A stretch of 23,344 nt of DNA from Chrysophaeum taylorii (lineage: Eukaryota > Sar > Pelagophyceae > Pelagomonadales > Pelagomonadaceae). The notes beneath the pieces are model-generated. The model saw only the letters and a list, made by a program, of their open reading frames with translations, had not been told where the DNA came from and did no database searches. The translations under genes and the position numbers were made by a program. Location of the stretch: positions 1 through 23,344 of the forward strand of contig JAQMWT010000276.1 of NCBI GenBank assembly GCA_029834535.1, in the 5' to 3' direction. Of the stretch, positions 8,050 through 16,249 are shown piece by piece. How positions within the stretch are numbered: the first letter of the stretch is position 1; the number at the start of each line of letters is the position of its first letter.

Positions 8050-9156
8050 ATGCGTCTACAGAACTCAAATTCAACGTTCGTAGGAAGCGACATATCCCTG
8101 TCAAGGCAATTCCCCGCAAAACGCTCGCATGGCACTGTTGAATACCAAAATGCCAAACAAAGAGCCAATCGCTTCCACAATGTACACCATTGCCCTGATA
8201 ACGCTGCTGCCAAAGCCCCTGACGTCATTGCTCGCCCTGGCTTCTCAGCATCCGATATTCCCTACAGAGATATGTGCATAGACTGCATTTGCCACAACAA
8301 ACGCCACCGTCACGACCAAGAGAACGAGACCAAGCCCAACTTTGAACAGACCCACCGGCCAGGTGAAGTCTGGGCTTGCGATGGTGGCTACGTCACCGTA
8401 CCTTCTGCATGGGGCGGCTTCACCCACATTATAGTCTTCAAAGAACTACTATCGAAGTTCCTACTAGCCTATTTTACACGCACCACCAACGCGACCGAGT
8501 TCACGCAAGCACTCGATTACCTACATGCCTTCTGCAAGACCCAACTCAATGTGCATCTACGCACAGTATACTCCGACGCGTTCCGGCCGTACTTCAGCCA
8601 ACACATCACCACTCCTTGTAGGGTCGAGCACGGTATCAACCTTGTCGCTTTCCCGCCTTACCTTCACCATTTTAACCACGAAGTCGAACAGAGTATAGGC
8701 TTCATTGCTTCTGCCTCCTCAACTCGCCTCCGTAACCTTCTCAATGCTCATTACCGTGGCGCCAAGATCGTGGAACCTGCAATCCACTTCCCGTGGGCTG
8801 TGATCCACACCATTCAATCATACAACATTCCCCCAAATGCCTCGCTCGAACGCATTCACCTTGCCATCATCAGTCCGCAACAATTTCTATATAATCAGGC
8901 AACAACACCTCAACATGATCTGCTCAAAATCTTTTGTTTTTTTTCACCTCAACATGATCTGCTCAAAATCTTTTGCAGTGGGTGCTTCCTCCTACTTGAG
9001 CCTCACGAGCACCACAATATGAACCGTCTCGCCGACGCTATCTATACCTGTGCTGCGCTAACTCGCAAAACCCGCTTGTCTCACCCCATGGTGACCATCA
9101 AGCTGATGTTGTCCTTAATCCCGAAAATGGCCAGCTCCGTGTTTCCTCCAAGGTGA
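8050..9156 (+). pseudogene. Element C integrase (copia type)
   Basis: The domain begins around 8110 after a frameshift from the upstream phase. A zinc-binding-like region has FHNVHHCPD and later CIDCICHNKRH, standing in for the usual H-H-C-C. The catalytic core shows WACDGGYV (Asp codon 8380), VYSDAFRPYF (Asp 8575) and NHEVEQSIG (Glu 8680 or 8686), that is D, D and E with about 35 residues between the last two, as in the rve family. A 39-base tandem duplication at 8906-8975 lengthens the C-terminal part in frame. The frame then shifts again near 9100-9190. The function would be insertion of element cDNA into the host genome. It is probably inactive because the surrounding polyprotein is broken. 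Confidence 0.85.
8906..8975 (+). repeat. 39-base in-frame tandem duplication within the integrase region
   Basis: CACCTCAACATGATCTGCTC and the bases after it through CTTTTG recur with a period of 39 (8906 and 8945). The first unit ends in a run of T. The period is 13 codons, so the reading frame is kept and the residues PQHDLLKIFC are repeated. Confidence 0.9.
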
Positions 9157-9189
9157 ACTTCACCTATATGATCCAACGCTCCACCCTGG

Positions 9190-10269
9190 ATCCTGACTCC
9201 ACCTGAGGCTCCGCCTGTGCCCTTCGACATTAACCCTCATCGAGATGAAGACCCCGATGATGCGTTGCAGAGGGGGATTCATACTCAGATGGGGCACCCT
9301 CCTGCTCCTGCTCCGTCTGCTTCCCCCACTCCCGCTCCGTCGCCGACTCCGCCTCCACCCTCTACTTCTACCACAGCAGCTTCACCTCCTGCTGACGACA
9401 ATACTCCTGCTGACGCTCATACTATTACGCCACCGCAAATTCTTCCTTCTTACAAGGATTTGTTTTCTCAAGACAACCTTCAACTTGTCCCAGGTCCTAA
9501 GCGCCCCAACCAACGCAAAGCCTCCTCCATGGCCTCTGTCACTGCTCGGCTCCAAGCTTCCACTGTTGGTTCTTACAAAGCCGCTGGTGGCAAACTCGCT
9601 GACTTCCGATGGGACCTTCAGCATCGCTTTCTCGATTTCAAATCACCCACCCTCTCCGCCCTCAACACCTCTGGTGGCATCCACTGGACGGCTCTCTGTC
9701 CAGAGGGGGAACAGGCTATGCTGGTTCAACACATCCTTCCACTGCGCACCGATCTCCTATCTCGATACCCTCTACTGGATGGTGTTTTCTCGCAAACCAA
9801 ATGTGCATCCAGCACTCCAGTGGCCACACACCTCCCGACTGATGACACTCCATGTCGCCACCTTCCGTCTCCACTTATTGCCATGTTCATGGAACACGCT
9901 TCGCCCTTCGGTGTTTCTCCATTGCGATATGCTTACTATTACCTGGCACCTACCAATTTTAATGGCCAATCCTCATCTGAGTTTGGCGCTACATCCGCTG
10001 AACTATCTGACCTGGAGGAATATCTCCTCTGCTCTGCCGAGTACATTACCCAGGTACTTCATGAGGAACCTCTCCTGGTGGTGGAGTTGGAACCTGATAC
10101 CTCCACTGTTTCCACCTGTGCCACTCACGCCTATCTTGAAGTCCTTTACACTGCTTCGACCGAAAAGTCGTTAAACTATGGCTCTCCAGCCACCGTAGGC
10201 CCGGACGAATACAAAGTCCAAGAAGCCGACGTATCTATCGACGAATATAAGCCCAATTGTTTACAATGA
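9190..10269 (+). pseudogene. Element C: large unknown domain between integrase and reverse transcriptase
   Basis: The open frame 9217-10266 (350 codons) begins with a linker very rich in Pro/Ala/Ser/Thr (9290-9420). It continues into a folded-looking region of about 230 residues (around KLADFRWDLQ and FGVSPLRYAYYYL) and ends with STEKSLNY (10159-10179) before the RT. It stops at a TGA (10267-10269), after which the same frame continues without any other break into the RT. Copia elements usually have only a short variable linker here, so a domain of this size is unusual. I do not recognise it. The Met at 9217 is probably internal, as the frame reads in from upstream with a Pro-rich stretch. 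Confidence 0.6.
10159..10179 (+). repeat. Recurring 21-nt motif, copy 2
   Basis: ACC GAA AAG TCG TTA AAC TAT in phase, encoding T-E-K-S-L-N-Y, between the unknown domain and the reverse transcriptase. CGAC and GTCG on either side of CGAAAA can pair as a small hairpin. Confidence 0.9.
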
Positions 10270-11376
10270 CTTTCTCCCGAAGACAGACAAGCTTATATCA
10301 AGGCGATCGCAGAGGAGATGCACGATATAGTGCGCTTCGGTTGCTTCAAGCTAGCGTTACCCGATGCTTCGACTCGTCCAATTGACAGTCGCCTAGTACT
10401 CAAGATCAAGACCAATTCCTCCGGGGAATATATCAAGCACAAGGCTCGGTTAGTCTTACGTGGATTTCTAGCCTCACCTGGCGCCGATTTCTTTGGGACG
10501 TTTAGTCCCATGGCAACGATGACCGCTATACGTGTCATTGTAGCTATTGCTGCATACAAGAACCTACCCGTGTACCACAGTGACGTGCCCATCGCGTTCG
10601 TCCAGTCTGACATCGATGCGCACGTCTACGTACAGCTCCCCGAAGGCATCAAATTACTCGATCCTCAAGACGACAAATACCGTGGCCGCCGTTTACCCAA
10701 GCTGCTGAAGTCTCCTTATGGACTCAGACAATCTCCTTCTCTCTGGAACAAGGAGATCGACAGCTTCTTTCGGTGTCTTGGATATAAGCGACTCCATGCG
10801 GATACTTGCCTATATGTTCGTACTTCTCCGCACGCTCAATTCGTTATTTGCAGTCTATATGTGGACGATATTGTTATAGTGTCGAACGACGACACGCTAC
10901 GCACCGAGCTCCAAGAAGCACTGCATAAGCGCATCTCTGTGGAACAGTTCGAGCCAGTCCATACTCTTCTGGGAATGCGTGTCTGCCGAACGCCGGATGG
11001 ATCTATATCTTTCGACGTTCAAGCCACGCTGGATGCGCTATTCGATGACCATCCCATACTGAAGACACTTACTCCGCTGAAGTATCCTATGTCATCAACC
11101 TTCACCTACAAAGAATGTTCTCCTTCCACTGATGTGGAAATTTATATCCATGACCACTTCGCTCCTTCTTTACTTGGCAAGTTGGTGTTCATGCAAGTCG
11201 CCTGTCGCCCAGATTCCCCCAAGCTCTAGGACGCTGTTCCCGAGGTATGCACCCAGCTACTTGTGTGCATGTCCAGATGCTCAAGTAGCTGGGTGCATGT
11301 CCAGATGCTCTGTCACCTCCTAAGGTACATCAGTAAACCCGCCAGTCGAGCACTTCGCCTCTGGTTCCACTCAATA
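10270..11376 (+). pseudogene. Element C reverse transcriptase (copia, RVT_2 type)
   Basis: Recognisable copia RT motifs appear in order: IDSRLVLKIK and HKARLVLRGF, then VYHSDVPIAFVQSDI with the first catalytic Asp, then KSPYGLRQSPSLW, then SLYVDDIVIV with the YVDD active site at 10858-10869. The frame is open from the TGA at 10267 to a TAG at 11227. After that, similarity to the copia thumb and connection continues (LLRYISKPASRALRLWF, 11314-11370), broken by a frameshift and a 30-base insertion of the template-switch type. The RT-RNase H junction is then interrupted by a DNA transposon at 11377. Confidence 0.88.
11251..11310 (+). repeat. Hairpin plus direct repeat, template-switch insertion scar in the RT
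   Basis: TGCACCCAGCTACTTG (from 11249) is followed by its reverse complement CAAGTAGCTGGGTGCA (11281-11296). The intervening TGTCCAGATGCT is repeated directly after the inverted copy. One event that copied a short inverted segment and then resumed explains both repeats and adds 30 bases. Confidence 0.75.
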
Positions 11377-11392
11377 CCCGTTCTCTACCGAA

Positions 11393-11427
11393 TGAAGCTG
11401 GCCAAATAATGAAACTGGCCAAATAAT
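11393..11427 (+). repeat. Subterminal tandem repeat of the DNA transposon
   Basis: Two units of a 17-base sequence, GAAGCTGGCCAAATAAT and GAAACTGGCCAAATAAT, lie directly inside the left terminal inverted repeat. TTTGGCCCACTTC near the right end (minus strand, about 12990) is a partial counterpart. Such repeats commonly serve as transposase-binding sites. Confidence 0.6.
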
Positions 11428-11527
11428 CAGGGCGGGATATTTGACGCATTTTCAAATAATCGGACTTCACTTGGCTCGGGATTTTCGAGGGCGTCAAAGT
11501 GAAAATACTTGTATGAATATCCCGAGT

Positions 11528-12151
11528 ATGGCGAGGACCACGAAGGAAGCGCAGCGGCGGGCGGCGGCGCTGAAGATAAAACCCGGCTGGGCTGCGACGA
11601 CGATGCAGAGCTGTACCCCGAAGGTGTCGCGGCCGGAAAACAAACTCCTCGCGGCGGAGATCAAGCGCCGGGCCGCAGAGCGAAGCTTGCCGGACCCCAA
11701 GTGCAAGGGCTGGAACTGGGCCTCGCTCGTGGCTTGGCTCGACAAGGTGGGGACGACAACCGCGGCCTCCACACTGAGCGACTCGGCCGAGTCGGAGCCG
11801 GAGGGCGCAGAGCCAGAGGCTGCGTCCGTCGGCGCAGCGTGTGCTCCAGCAACTGAGGCCGCGTCCCCGAGCTGGCGCAGCCCGCTTCGTGAAGTTCGCT
11901 CGCCGCCGTCACCGTCGAATAATCACTGGTCGAAGGACCCCTGCCGATCGCGGACGGTCATGTCTATCGGCCAGACGCGAGGCGCCCACCTTTTGCGGGA
12001 CATGACGCGGTCTCGGCAAAAACTCGACGCCGAGGAGCCCAGCTTGCACTGGGTGGAGCTGGCCAGGGTCTGCAAATCGAACGATCCAGAACTGGACGAT
12101 ATCCTGTATGTCGCCGATCCTCATGTTCCCGAGCACGTCGGGAGCCTATAG
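11528..12151 (+). CDS. GC-rich ORF of unknown function carried by the DNA transposon
   Basis: A frame of about 207 codons from ATG 11528 to TAG 12149-12151; the frame is open further upstream to 11441, but ATG 11528 (MARTTKEAQRR) gives a typical basic N-terminus. The first 60 residues are Arg/Lys/Ala-rich. A short module PKCKGWNWASLVAWLDK resembles, only loosely, SAP-like helix-extension-helix DNA-binding motifs. The middle is an acidic Glu/Ala/Ser linker and the C-terminus (HWVELARVCKSNDPELDD) looks folded. Composition is far GC-richer than element C on either side. It has no DDE transposase motif, so the element is probably non-autonomous or carries an accessory DNA-binding protein. The opposite strand is also open here, so coding status rests on the plus-strand module and is not certain. 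Confidence 0.5.
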   Translation: MARTTKEAQRRAAALKIKPGWAATTMQSCTPKVSRPENKLLAAEIKRRAAERSLPDPKCKGWNWASLVAWLDKVGTTTAASTLSDSAESEPEGAEPEAASVGAACAPATEAASPSWRSPLREVRSPPSPSNNHWSKDPCRSRTVMSIGQTRGAHLLRDMTRSRQKLDAEEPSLHWVELARVCKSNDPELDDILYVADPHVPEHVGSL

Positions 12152-12515
12152 CCCCATTCTTACCTTCGTGATACCTCCTCCGCACCTCGGCACCTCCATC
12201 CCCTCCGCCTCCCGGTGTCCGGCCAGCCCCTGCCACCGGCCGCCTCCTCCGATAGGAAGAGTGCTATCGTTGTAATTAGCGGTGCCGAGGGCGCCGAATC
12301 CCGAAGCCCTGCCTCGTGGAGGAGCGCCTCAAGCATAGTGCGCGAGGTGGGACCGGACCTTTCGCCGCGATTCGACGACGCTTTTCCGCTGCGGTGACGA
12401 CGGTCGTGCGACCATCGTCGTCGCTGTCCGATTCGGGGTCGCTCGCATCAGCGCACCGTCGTTCCCATCGCGATCTGGGCAACATTGTCACAGCCTTGCT
12501 GCGCTTAGCCGCATA
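12152..12515 (+). other. Non-coding right half of the DNA transposon, first part
   Basis: GC-rich sequence between the transposon ORF and the nested SINE-like copy. Short frames exist on both strands (for example 12215-12397 and minus 12491-12276), but they mirror each other, as expected from GC-rich DNA with few stop codons. I see no gene. Confidence 0.4.
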
Positions 12516-12912
12516 CTAACGAACTAACTTCAAACCTCTCCCGAGCATGGGAGCCAGGCCGGACCGGCAGGACCCGGTACGGAATCACAGAGGAAAATCA
12601 CGCAGTTGGGGCAGAGGCGAGGGACGAGGACTCGTTGATGACGGACCGCCACTGCGCGCGGTCTTGTGCGAGGTCGTGCGAAAGCGTCGCAGGCCGCGGA
12701 CGTGTTGGTCCACGAACAATCGACCTGTCCGTCGCGTTCTGCCCAACCGAGCGAACCCCATCCCAGCGCGGACTTTCCGGGTGCTAACCGGCCAGCCCGG
12801 GAGGCGAGCAGGAACCGTCTCACTCCGGGACGGCCGGGGCCGCCGCAGGGAGCAAGCGTGTTAGGCGACAGTCCTCCATCGCAACCAACGGCTAGCGATC
12901 GCAGGGTTAGGG
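12516..12912 (-). repeat. SINE-like retroposon, copy 3 (full length), nested in the DNA transposon
   Basis: About 397 bases in minus orientation; the tail CTAACGAACTAAC is on the left and the shared head TTGCGATGGAGGAC (minus strand) is near 12880. A short direct repeat CGCATA (12510-12515 and 12913-12918, possibly longer with mismatches) flanks it. The central CCTCCCGGG and GGCCGGTTAGC segments match copy 1. A minus-strand frame of 181 codons spans it, but equivalent frames are not kept in the other copies. Confidence 0.78.
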
Positions 12913-13050
12913 CGCATACGAAACGCGACAACCGTGAAATCAGTTTCATTTTACAACCACCGGTAGAGAACCGGCACGTGAAGTGGGCCAAACAAGCTGC
13001 CCTTACTATCCGGCCAACTTTCACTTTGGTAGTCCGGTAGAGAACGGGTA

Positions 13051-13744
13051 TAAAGGGAATGCTATCGAAACTCACTTGCGCGTTATATCCGCCAATCGAG
13101 TTGGCTTATCTACAATAGTCGATTATCAGGCTAAAGATATCAATACCGGCAAGTTCGACCCCCTCGTTGCCATGGTGGATGCTGACAATGCCCCTTCACT
13201 GGAACAGGAAGACAGGAAGTCCACTACGGGTTTTGTCTTCTACTTGTTCAACTGTCTCATCGCATGGAAAAGCAAACTACAACCTATCGTATCGTGTTCT
13301 ACACACGAAGCGGAGCTTATTGCCCTTGGCATCTGCGCTGACGAAGCAGTCTGCCTCCGTAAGCTACTCCCTGAAATCTCGTTTGTGGTTAATCCGACAT
13401 TCTACACGAACACGCAAGCTGACCCTCCATCCGATTTTGACGCTGACAACAATCCTATTGCCGAGGACATGCGCTTCATCAGAAGCCTACCTCTTTTGTC
13501 TGACAATGCTGCAGCCGTGCACACTTCCAATAATCCTGACGGCTCTTCTCGCAGCAAAGCCCTCTCTACACGATGGTTCAAAATTCGCGAATATGTCGCA
13601 TTACAGAAGATTCGCGTCCACCATGTCCCTGGCAAGTTAAATGTAGCTGACGGCTTTACAAAGCCTCTTGCAGCCGACTTTGCTACGTTTCGCTCTCTTC
13701 TAGGTATGCATCATGCTACTGGTTCAGACCAAGATGAGACCTAA
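13051..13744 (+). pseudogene. Element C RNase H (copia type), C-terminal end of Pol
   Basis: The ORF reported from 12983 includes transposon sequence; true element sequence starts at 13051. Motifs in order are VAMVDADNAPS (first catalytic Asp), EDRKSTTGFVFYL, STHEAELIAL (catalytic Glu), PLLSDNAAAVHTS (second Asp), and HHVPGKLNVADGFTKPLA (final Asp). These are hallmarks of copia RNase H, and the sequence ends RSLLGM as copia Pol typically does. All four acidic residues are present. It stops at TAA 13742-13744. About 16 codons later in the same phase is the SLN-stop copy of the recurring motif (13760-13780). Confidence 0.88.
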
Positions 13745-13759
13745 TCGCTAACCCTGGTG

Positions 13760-13780
13760 ACCGCAATGTCGTTAAACTAG
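13760..13780 (+). repeat. Recurring 21-nt motif, copy 3
   Basis: ACC GCA ATG TCG TTA AAC TAG in the phase of the RNase H frame but after its TAA, so here the seventh codon is a stop. It lies between RNase H and the downstream ORF. Confidence 0.88.
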
Positions 13781-13790
13781 CCCTCACCTT

Positions 13791-14402
13791 TTGCCACTAC
13801 CTTTTACTCGTACGTCGCCAATGCAGCACTGGCGAAGCTTCCCACGCGGAGTCACGCCCGCCCGTCGCGAACTGCCGCGATCCCTTACTCCCGCGGAGTC
13901 TTCTGCCAACACTCCCCCGAGCCGCAGGAAGCCGACTCGCGATGACGTTACACGTCTGCTCTCTACGTCCGCCGCTGCGATGCGTGCTGACTCAAGTTCA
14001 CCAAATACTTTTGCAGACGCTGTGATTTTTAATGTCACTCAGCATGAACAGGGCTTATCTGTTCTCTCTGATGAAAAGTATAGACCTGTTTTTACTAACA
14101 TGCTCTCTTCGTTCTTGCATACTGATTTAAAGAAAGGTATCGACTCCCTCTATGCTTCTCTAGACCATTTGGACTTCCAAGTCTTCGTGGAATTGGGGAA
14201 CTACTTGTCTATCCGAACACGGGTCGTCTTTCCTCTGTCGACAGCACCAGCAATACATGCTACTTTATGTTACCGTGGTCCTAAGAAGGAGACCCAACTT
14301 ATCTCTTTTCATTGCCTCCAAGGTTTTGACAAAGATGGCAAACCGCTTCAGATTTGTGTGTCTTCCTATGAGAGGAAAATGATGAACTTCATTCCGCTGT
14401 CT
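13791..14402 (+). pseudogene. Element C post-Pol ORF, first part (unknown domain)
   Basis: An open frame with a basic, Pro/Ser-rich N-terminus (residues 1-70), then a folded-looking region beginning near VIFNVTQHEQG with YRPVFTNMLSSFLHTDL and, later, IRTRVVFPL and HCLQGFDKDGKPLQ. The exact start is uncertain; the first codon of the stretch is TTG and the first ATG is at 13821. Coding then shifts phase near 14400 and continues in the ORF to 15520. An extra ORF after RNase H is unusual for copia. I see no transmembrane segments or signal peptide that would suggest an envelope protein. A faint resemblance to the C-terminal half of the large Gag-like segment of element A raises the possibility of a displaced Gag domain. 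Confidence 0.55.
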
Positions 14403-15520
14403 TGGAACATCTCGCCAGCGAATCCCACATTAGAAACGCTTTCATACCTGTCTCAGTTCCTACTATGTCCATGTGTTGTGCGTGTCGAAACACCGACCAC
14501 GTTCTCGTTTCATTTCTTTTCTTCGCATGGAATGCACGTCTTGTTGCTTTTTCGTGTGAATCATCTCCTGCTGGTCACCTCCGGGCTACCATCCTCCGCG
14601 TTTACTTTCTACCTGCGGATCTACGTGCACTGCTGCAAGAAATAGCCAAAGAATACACTCTACCCGATGATATCATCGCTCCATCTACGCTCTCCACAGA
14701 TTCCCAACAAGTGGCTTATCCCTTCAACCTAAAGTACATCTCTCGACTTCACTTAGAACATTTGTCGGTTATTGTGACGGTTGTGCGCACACATGCGGAG
14801 AAACAGTCGATCATTAAGGCCAGTGCCCACAAGCCTTTAGTTCAAATCCTTTGTCGCTCCCTCGTTCAACACATTGCCGACTATAACTCCCTCGATGACG
14901 AAGAGAAGCCACCATCGATCTTTGATGAGATATCAGCACATACTACGCTCCCCGATGCCGACAGTGAGGACCTTGCTAAGCTCTTATCGTCGAGATATCT
15001 TCAACTATATGCTGAACTAACGGCTGCGACCGAAGCGTCGTTAAACTACCCGCAAACGGCATCTACTGCCCCGGCACCAACACCCGCTACTGCACCAGCT
15101 ACTGTTACTTCCCCAGACCTTGAAGTCTTATCTTCCCAAATAACTCCGCTCACTCGACGGGTTGAGACGCTCCAGATATCACACGAACAACTCGACCGGC
15201 GTTTTCATGGCTTGACAACTGAAAATGCTGCCCTACAGTCTGACTTGCGCAGTGCTGTCACTAACATAAGTGACATGGAGAACCGACTGTCCCCTGCCAC
15301 TTCCAATACCAATGTTCTCCTAGTAACCTTATTCAAAATCTGTGAACTGCTCAACAGGATCACACTTTCGCTCAACGACCAATACGATATTAAACATGGC
15401 GTGCCCGACGACACGCTCCTTAAACTTCGTCATGAGCTAATTCTCATGACTCATCACCCGTCTCTACAACAGGCGGAATCATTACAAGACCCTTCTGTGG
15501 CGGCAACTCCTGACCGCTAA
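14402..15520 (+). pseudogene. Element C post-Pol ORF, second part: helical region and C-terminal coiled coil
   Basis: 372 codons ending at TAA 15518-15520. Its early part overlaps the previous frame and continues it in another phase (EHLASESHIRNAF). The sequence then has CCACRNTDHV, a hydrophobic stretch, and an alpha-helical region to about 15000. ATEASLNYPQT follows (motif at 15029-15049), then an Ala/Pro/Thr linker, then a coiled coil (about 15115-15300: LTRRVETLQISHEQLDRR) and a hydrophobic helix. The layout of coiled coil plus hydrophobic helix at the 3' end of the element parallels the ORF of element B at 5343-6275. It might be a structural, Gag-like protein; function unknown. Confidence 0.6.
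15029..15049 (+). repeat. Recurring 21-nt motif, copy 4
   Basis: ACC GAA GCG TCG TTA AAC TAC in phase, encoding T-E-A-S-L-N-Y and followed by Pro. It lies between the helical region and the Ala/Pro linker that leads to the coiled coil. Confidence 0.9.
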
Positions 15521-16249
15521 GGCTTACCCTCCCTTTCTCGAGGCTTGATACCCGTTCAACGGGACGCCTTTCCCTACCTTCCTAGTGACATCATACCTCT
15601 CTCTTGTGAGAAGCATTCTTGCTGTATTCTTGTAGCATTCTTGCTATCATATACCATCTCTCCATCTTGTTGAGAGGCTTGGTGAGCGTGAGCAAGGTGT
15701 GTGGCGAGCATATCCGACCCCGAGTCCGTGTTTTCCTCGTTCAGTGAGGTCTAGGACGAGTCGGTGAGTACCCCCTTTGTCACCCGGGGGTCGGGAGTGG
15801 TTTTTCTGTGCCGCCATACGTGGTGGAGTACACGAGATCGTGCGACTACATCGGTCGCCGACGAGCGAGTGCTGCCGTACGTATTGTATACGTGGTCCGG
15901 ATTTGCACGTGCGCCCTGATCAAGCACACGGAGTTCCAGTGGACCGGTTTGCGTTGAGAATACACGCAAACGTTGTTTGTGTTCGTGCGATCCGAGTGAC
16001 GACGAACACGCGTGCGAGTTGGAAATCGCAGCGCATTCTCCCGAGAATTGATTTTGGTATAGCTGAACGGTGGAAGCTGTTTAGCGAGTGGGATCGCTAC
16101 CCACGGGCATTTTTGAATTGCCAGCGGATTGGAATTCCGCGAGTGCTGTTTTTACAGCGACAGATAGCGTTGTTGGAATCAACGTGAATTACTTAAAGTG
16201 ATCGGATCCGGACGTATTTCGAGATTCCTGATCGATATTTTGATACAGT
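15521..16249 (+). other. Junction of element C and element D, including the probable LTR/leader of D
   Basis: About 730 bases without a convincing gene. The first 170 are pyrimidine-rich and include a near-duplicate AGCATTCTTGCT (15612 and 15632); they should hold the 3' untranslated end of C, but no LTR like those at 4388 or 6405 is found. From about 15690 the composition changes to that of element D, and the remainder is probably its 5' LTR and leader. CCCCC and CCCGGGGG around 15772-15791 could pair. I could not place LTR borders or a primer-binding site, since the 3' partner lies outside the window. Confidence 0.45.

Larger units (their letters stand above)
6816..8140 (+). pseudogene. Element C polyprotein: N-terminal unknown domain, interrupted by a retroposon
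   Basis: The frame is open from the LTR border at 6816 to 7543, then interrupted by a 289-base insert. It resumes at 7845 in a phase that is exactly restored if the insert and one 12-base target copy are removed, and stays open to 8140. The first 40 residues match the left edge of element A. The rest is a mixed helical region with no recognised family and no aspartic protease signature. Near the end is the motif TGKSLNY (7935-7955), followed by a Thr/Asp-rich linker and then the zinc-binding start of the integrase. The listed starts (a GTG at 6998 and others) are not real; coding is continuous from the left. Confidence 0.6.
11377..13048 (+). mobile_element. DNA transposon with terminal inverted repeats inserted in element C
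   Basis: The 14-base ends CCCGTTCTCTACCG (11377-11390) and CGGTAGAGAACGGG (13035-13048) are perfect inverted repeats, flanked on both sides by TA, which could be a 2-base target duplication. A degenerate second copy of the end, CGGTAGAGAACCGG, lies at about 12963. On the left, a tandem repeat with GGCCAAATAAT (11393-11427) forms a subterminal repeat. Copia RT sequence precedes and copia RNase H follows, so the insert is well delimited. Simple excision leaves a one-base phase difference, so either the duplication is 3 bases or an indel occurred. The superfamily is uncertain; TA flanks fit Tc1/mariner-like or ISL2EU-like elements, but no transposase is visible. Confidence 0.8.
6816..15690 (+). 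mobile_element. Element C: body of a Ty1/copia retrotransposon, heavily interrupted
   Basis: Domain order is N-terminal unknown domain (6816-7955), integrase (8110-9000), unknown domain (9190-10269), reverse transcriptase (10270-11374), RNase H (13051-13744), downstream ORFs (13791-15520). Integrase before RT is the copia order. The element is cut by a SINE-like insert at 7544 and a TIR transposon at 11377, and carries several frameshifts. No 5' LTR is present, since element B abuts its left side. No 3' LTR could be recognised; the right end near 15690 is approximate and set by the likely start of element D. Confidence 0.8.

Noticed and set aside
12530..13075. 181-codon minus-strand ORF spanning retroposon copy 3
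   Set aside because: It crosses the retroposon border and the terminal inverted repeat of the DNA transposon, and the frame is not kept in copies 1, 2, 4 or 5.
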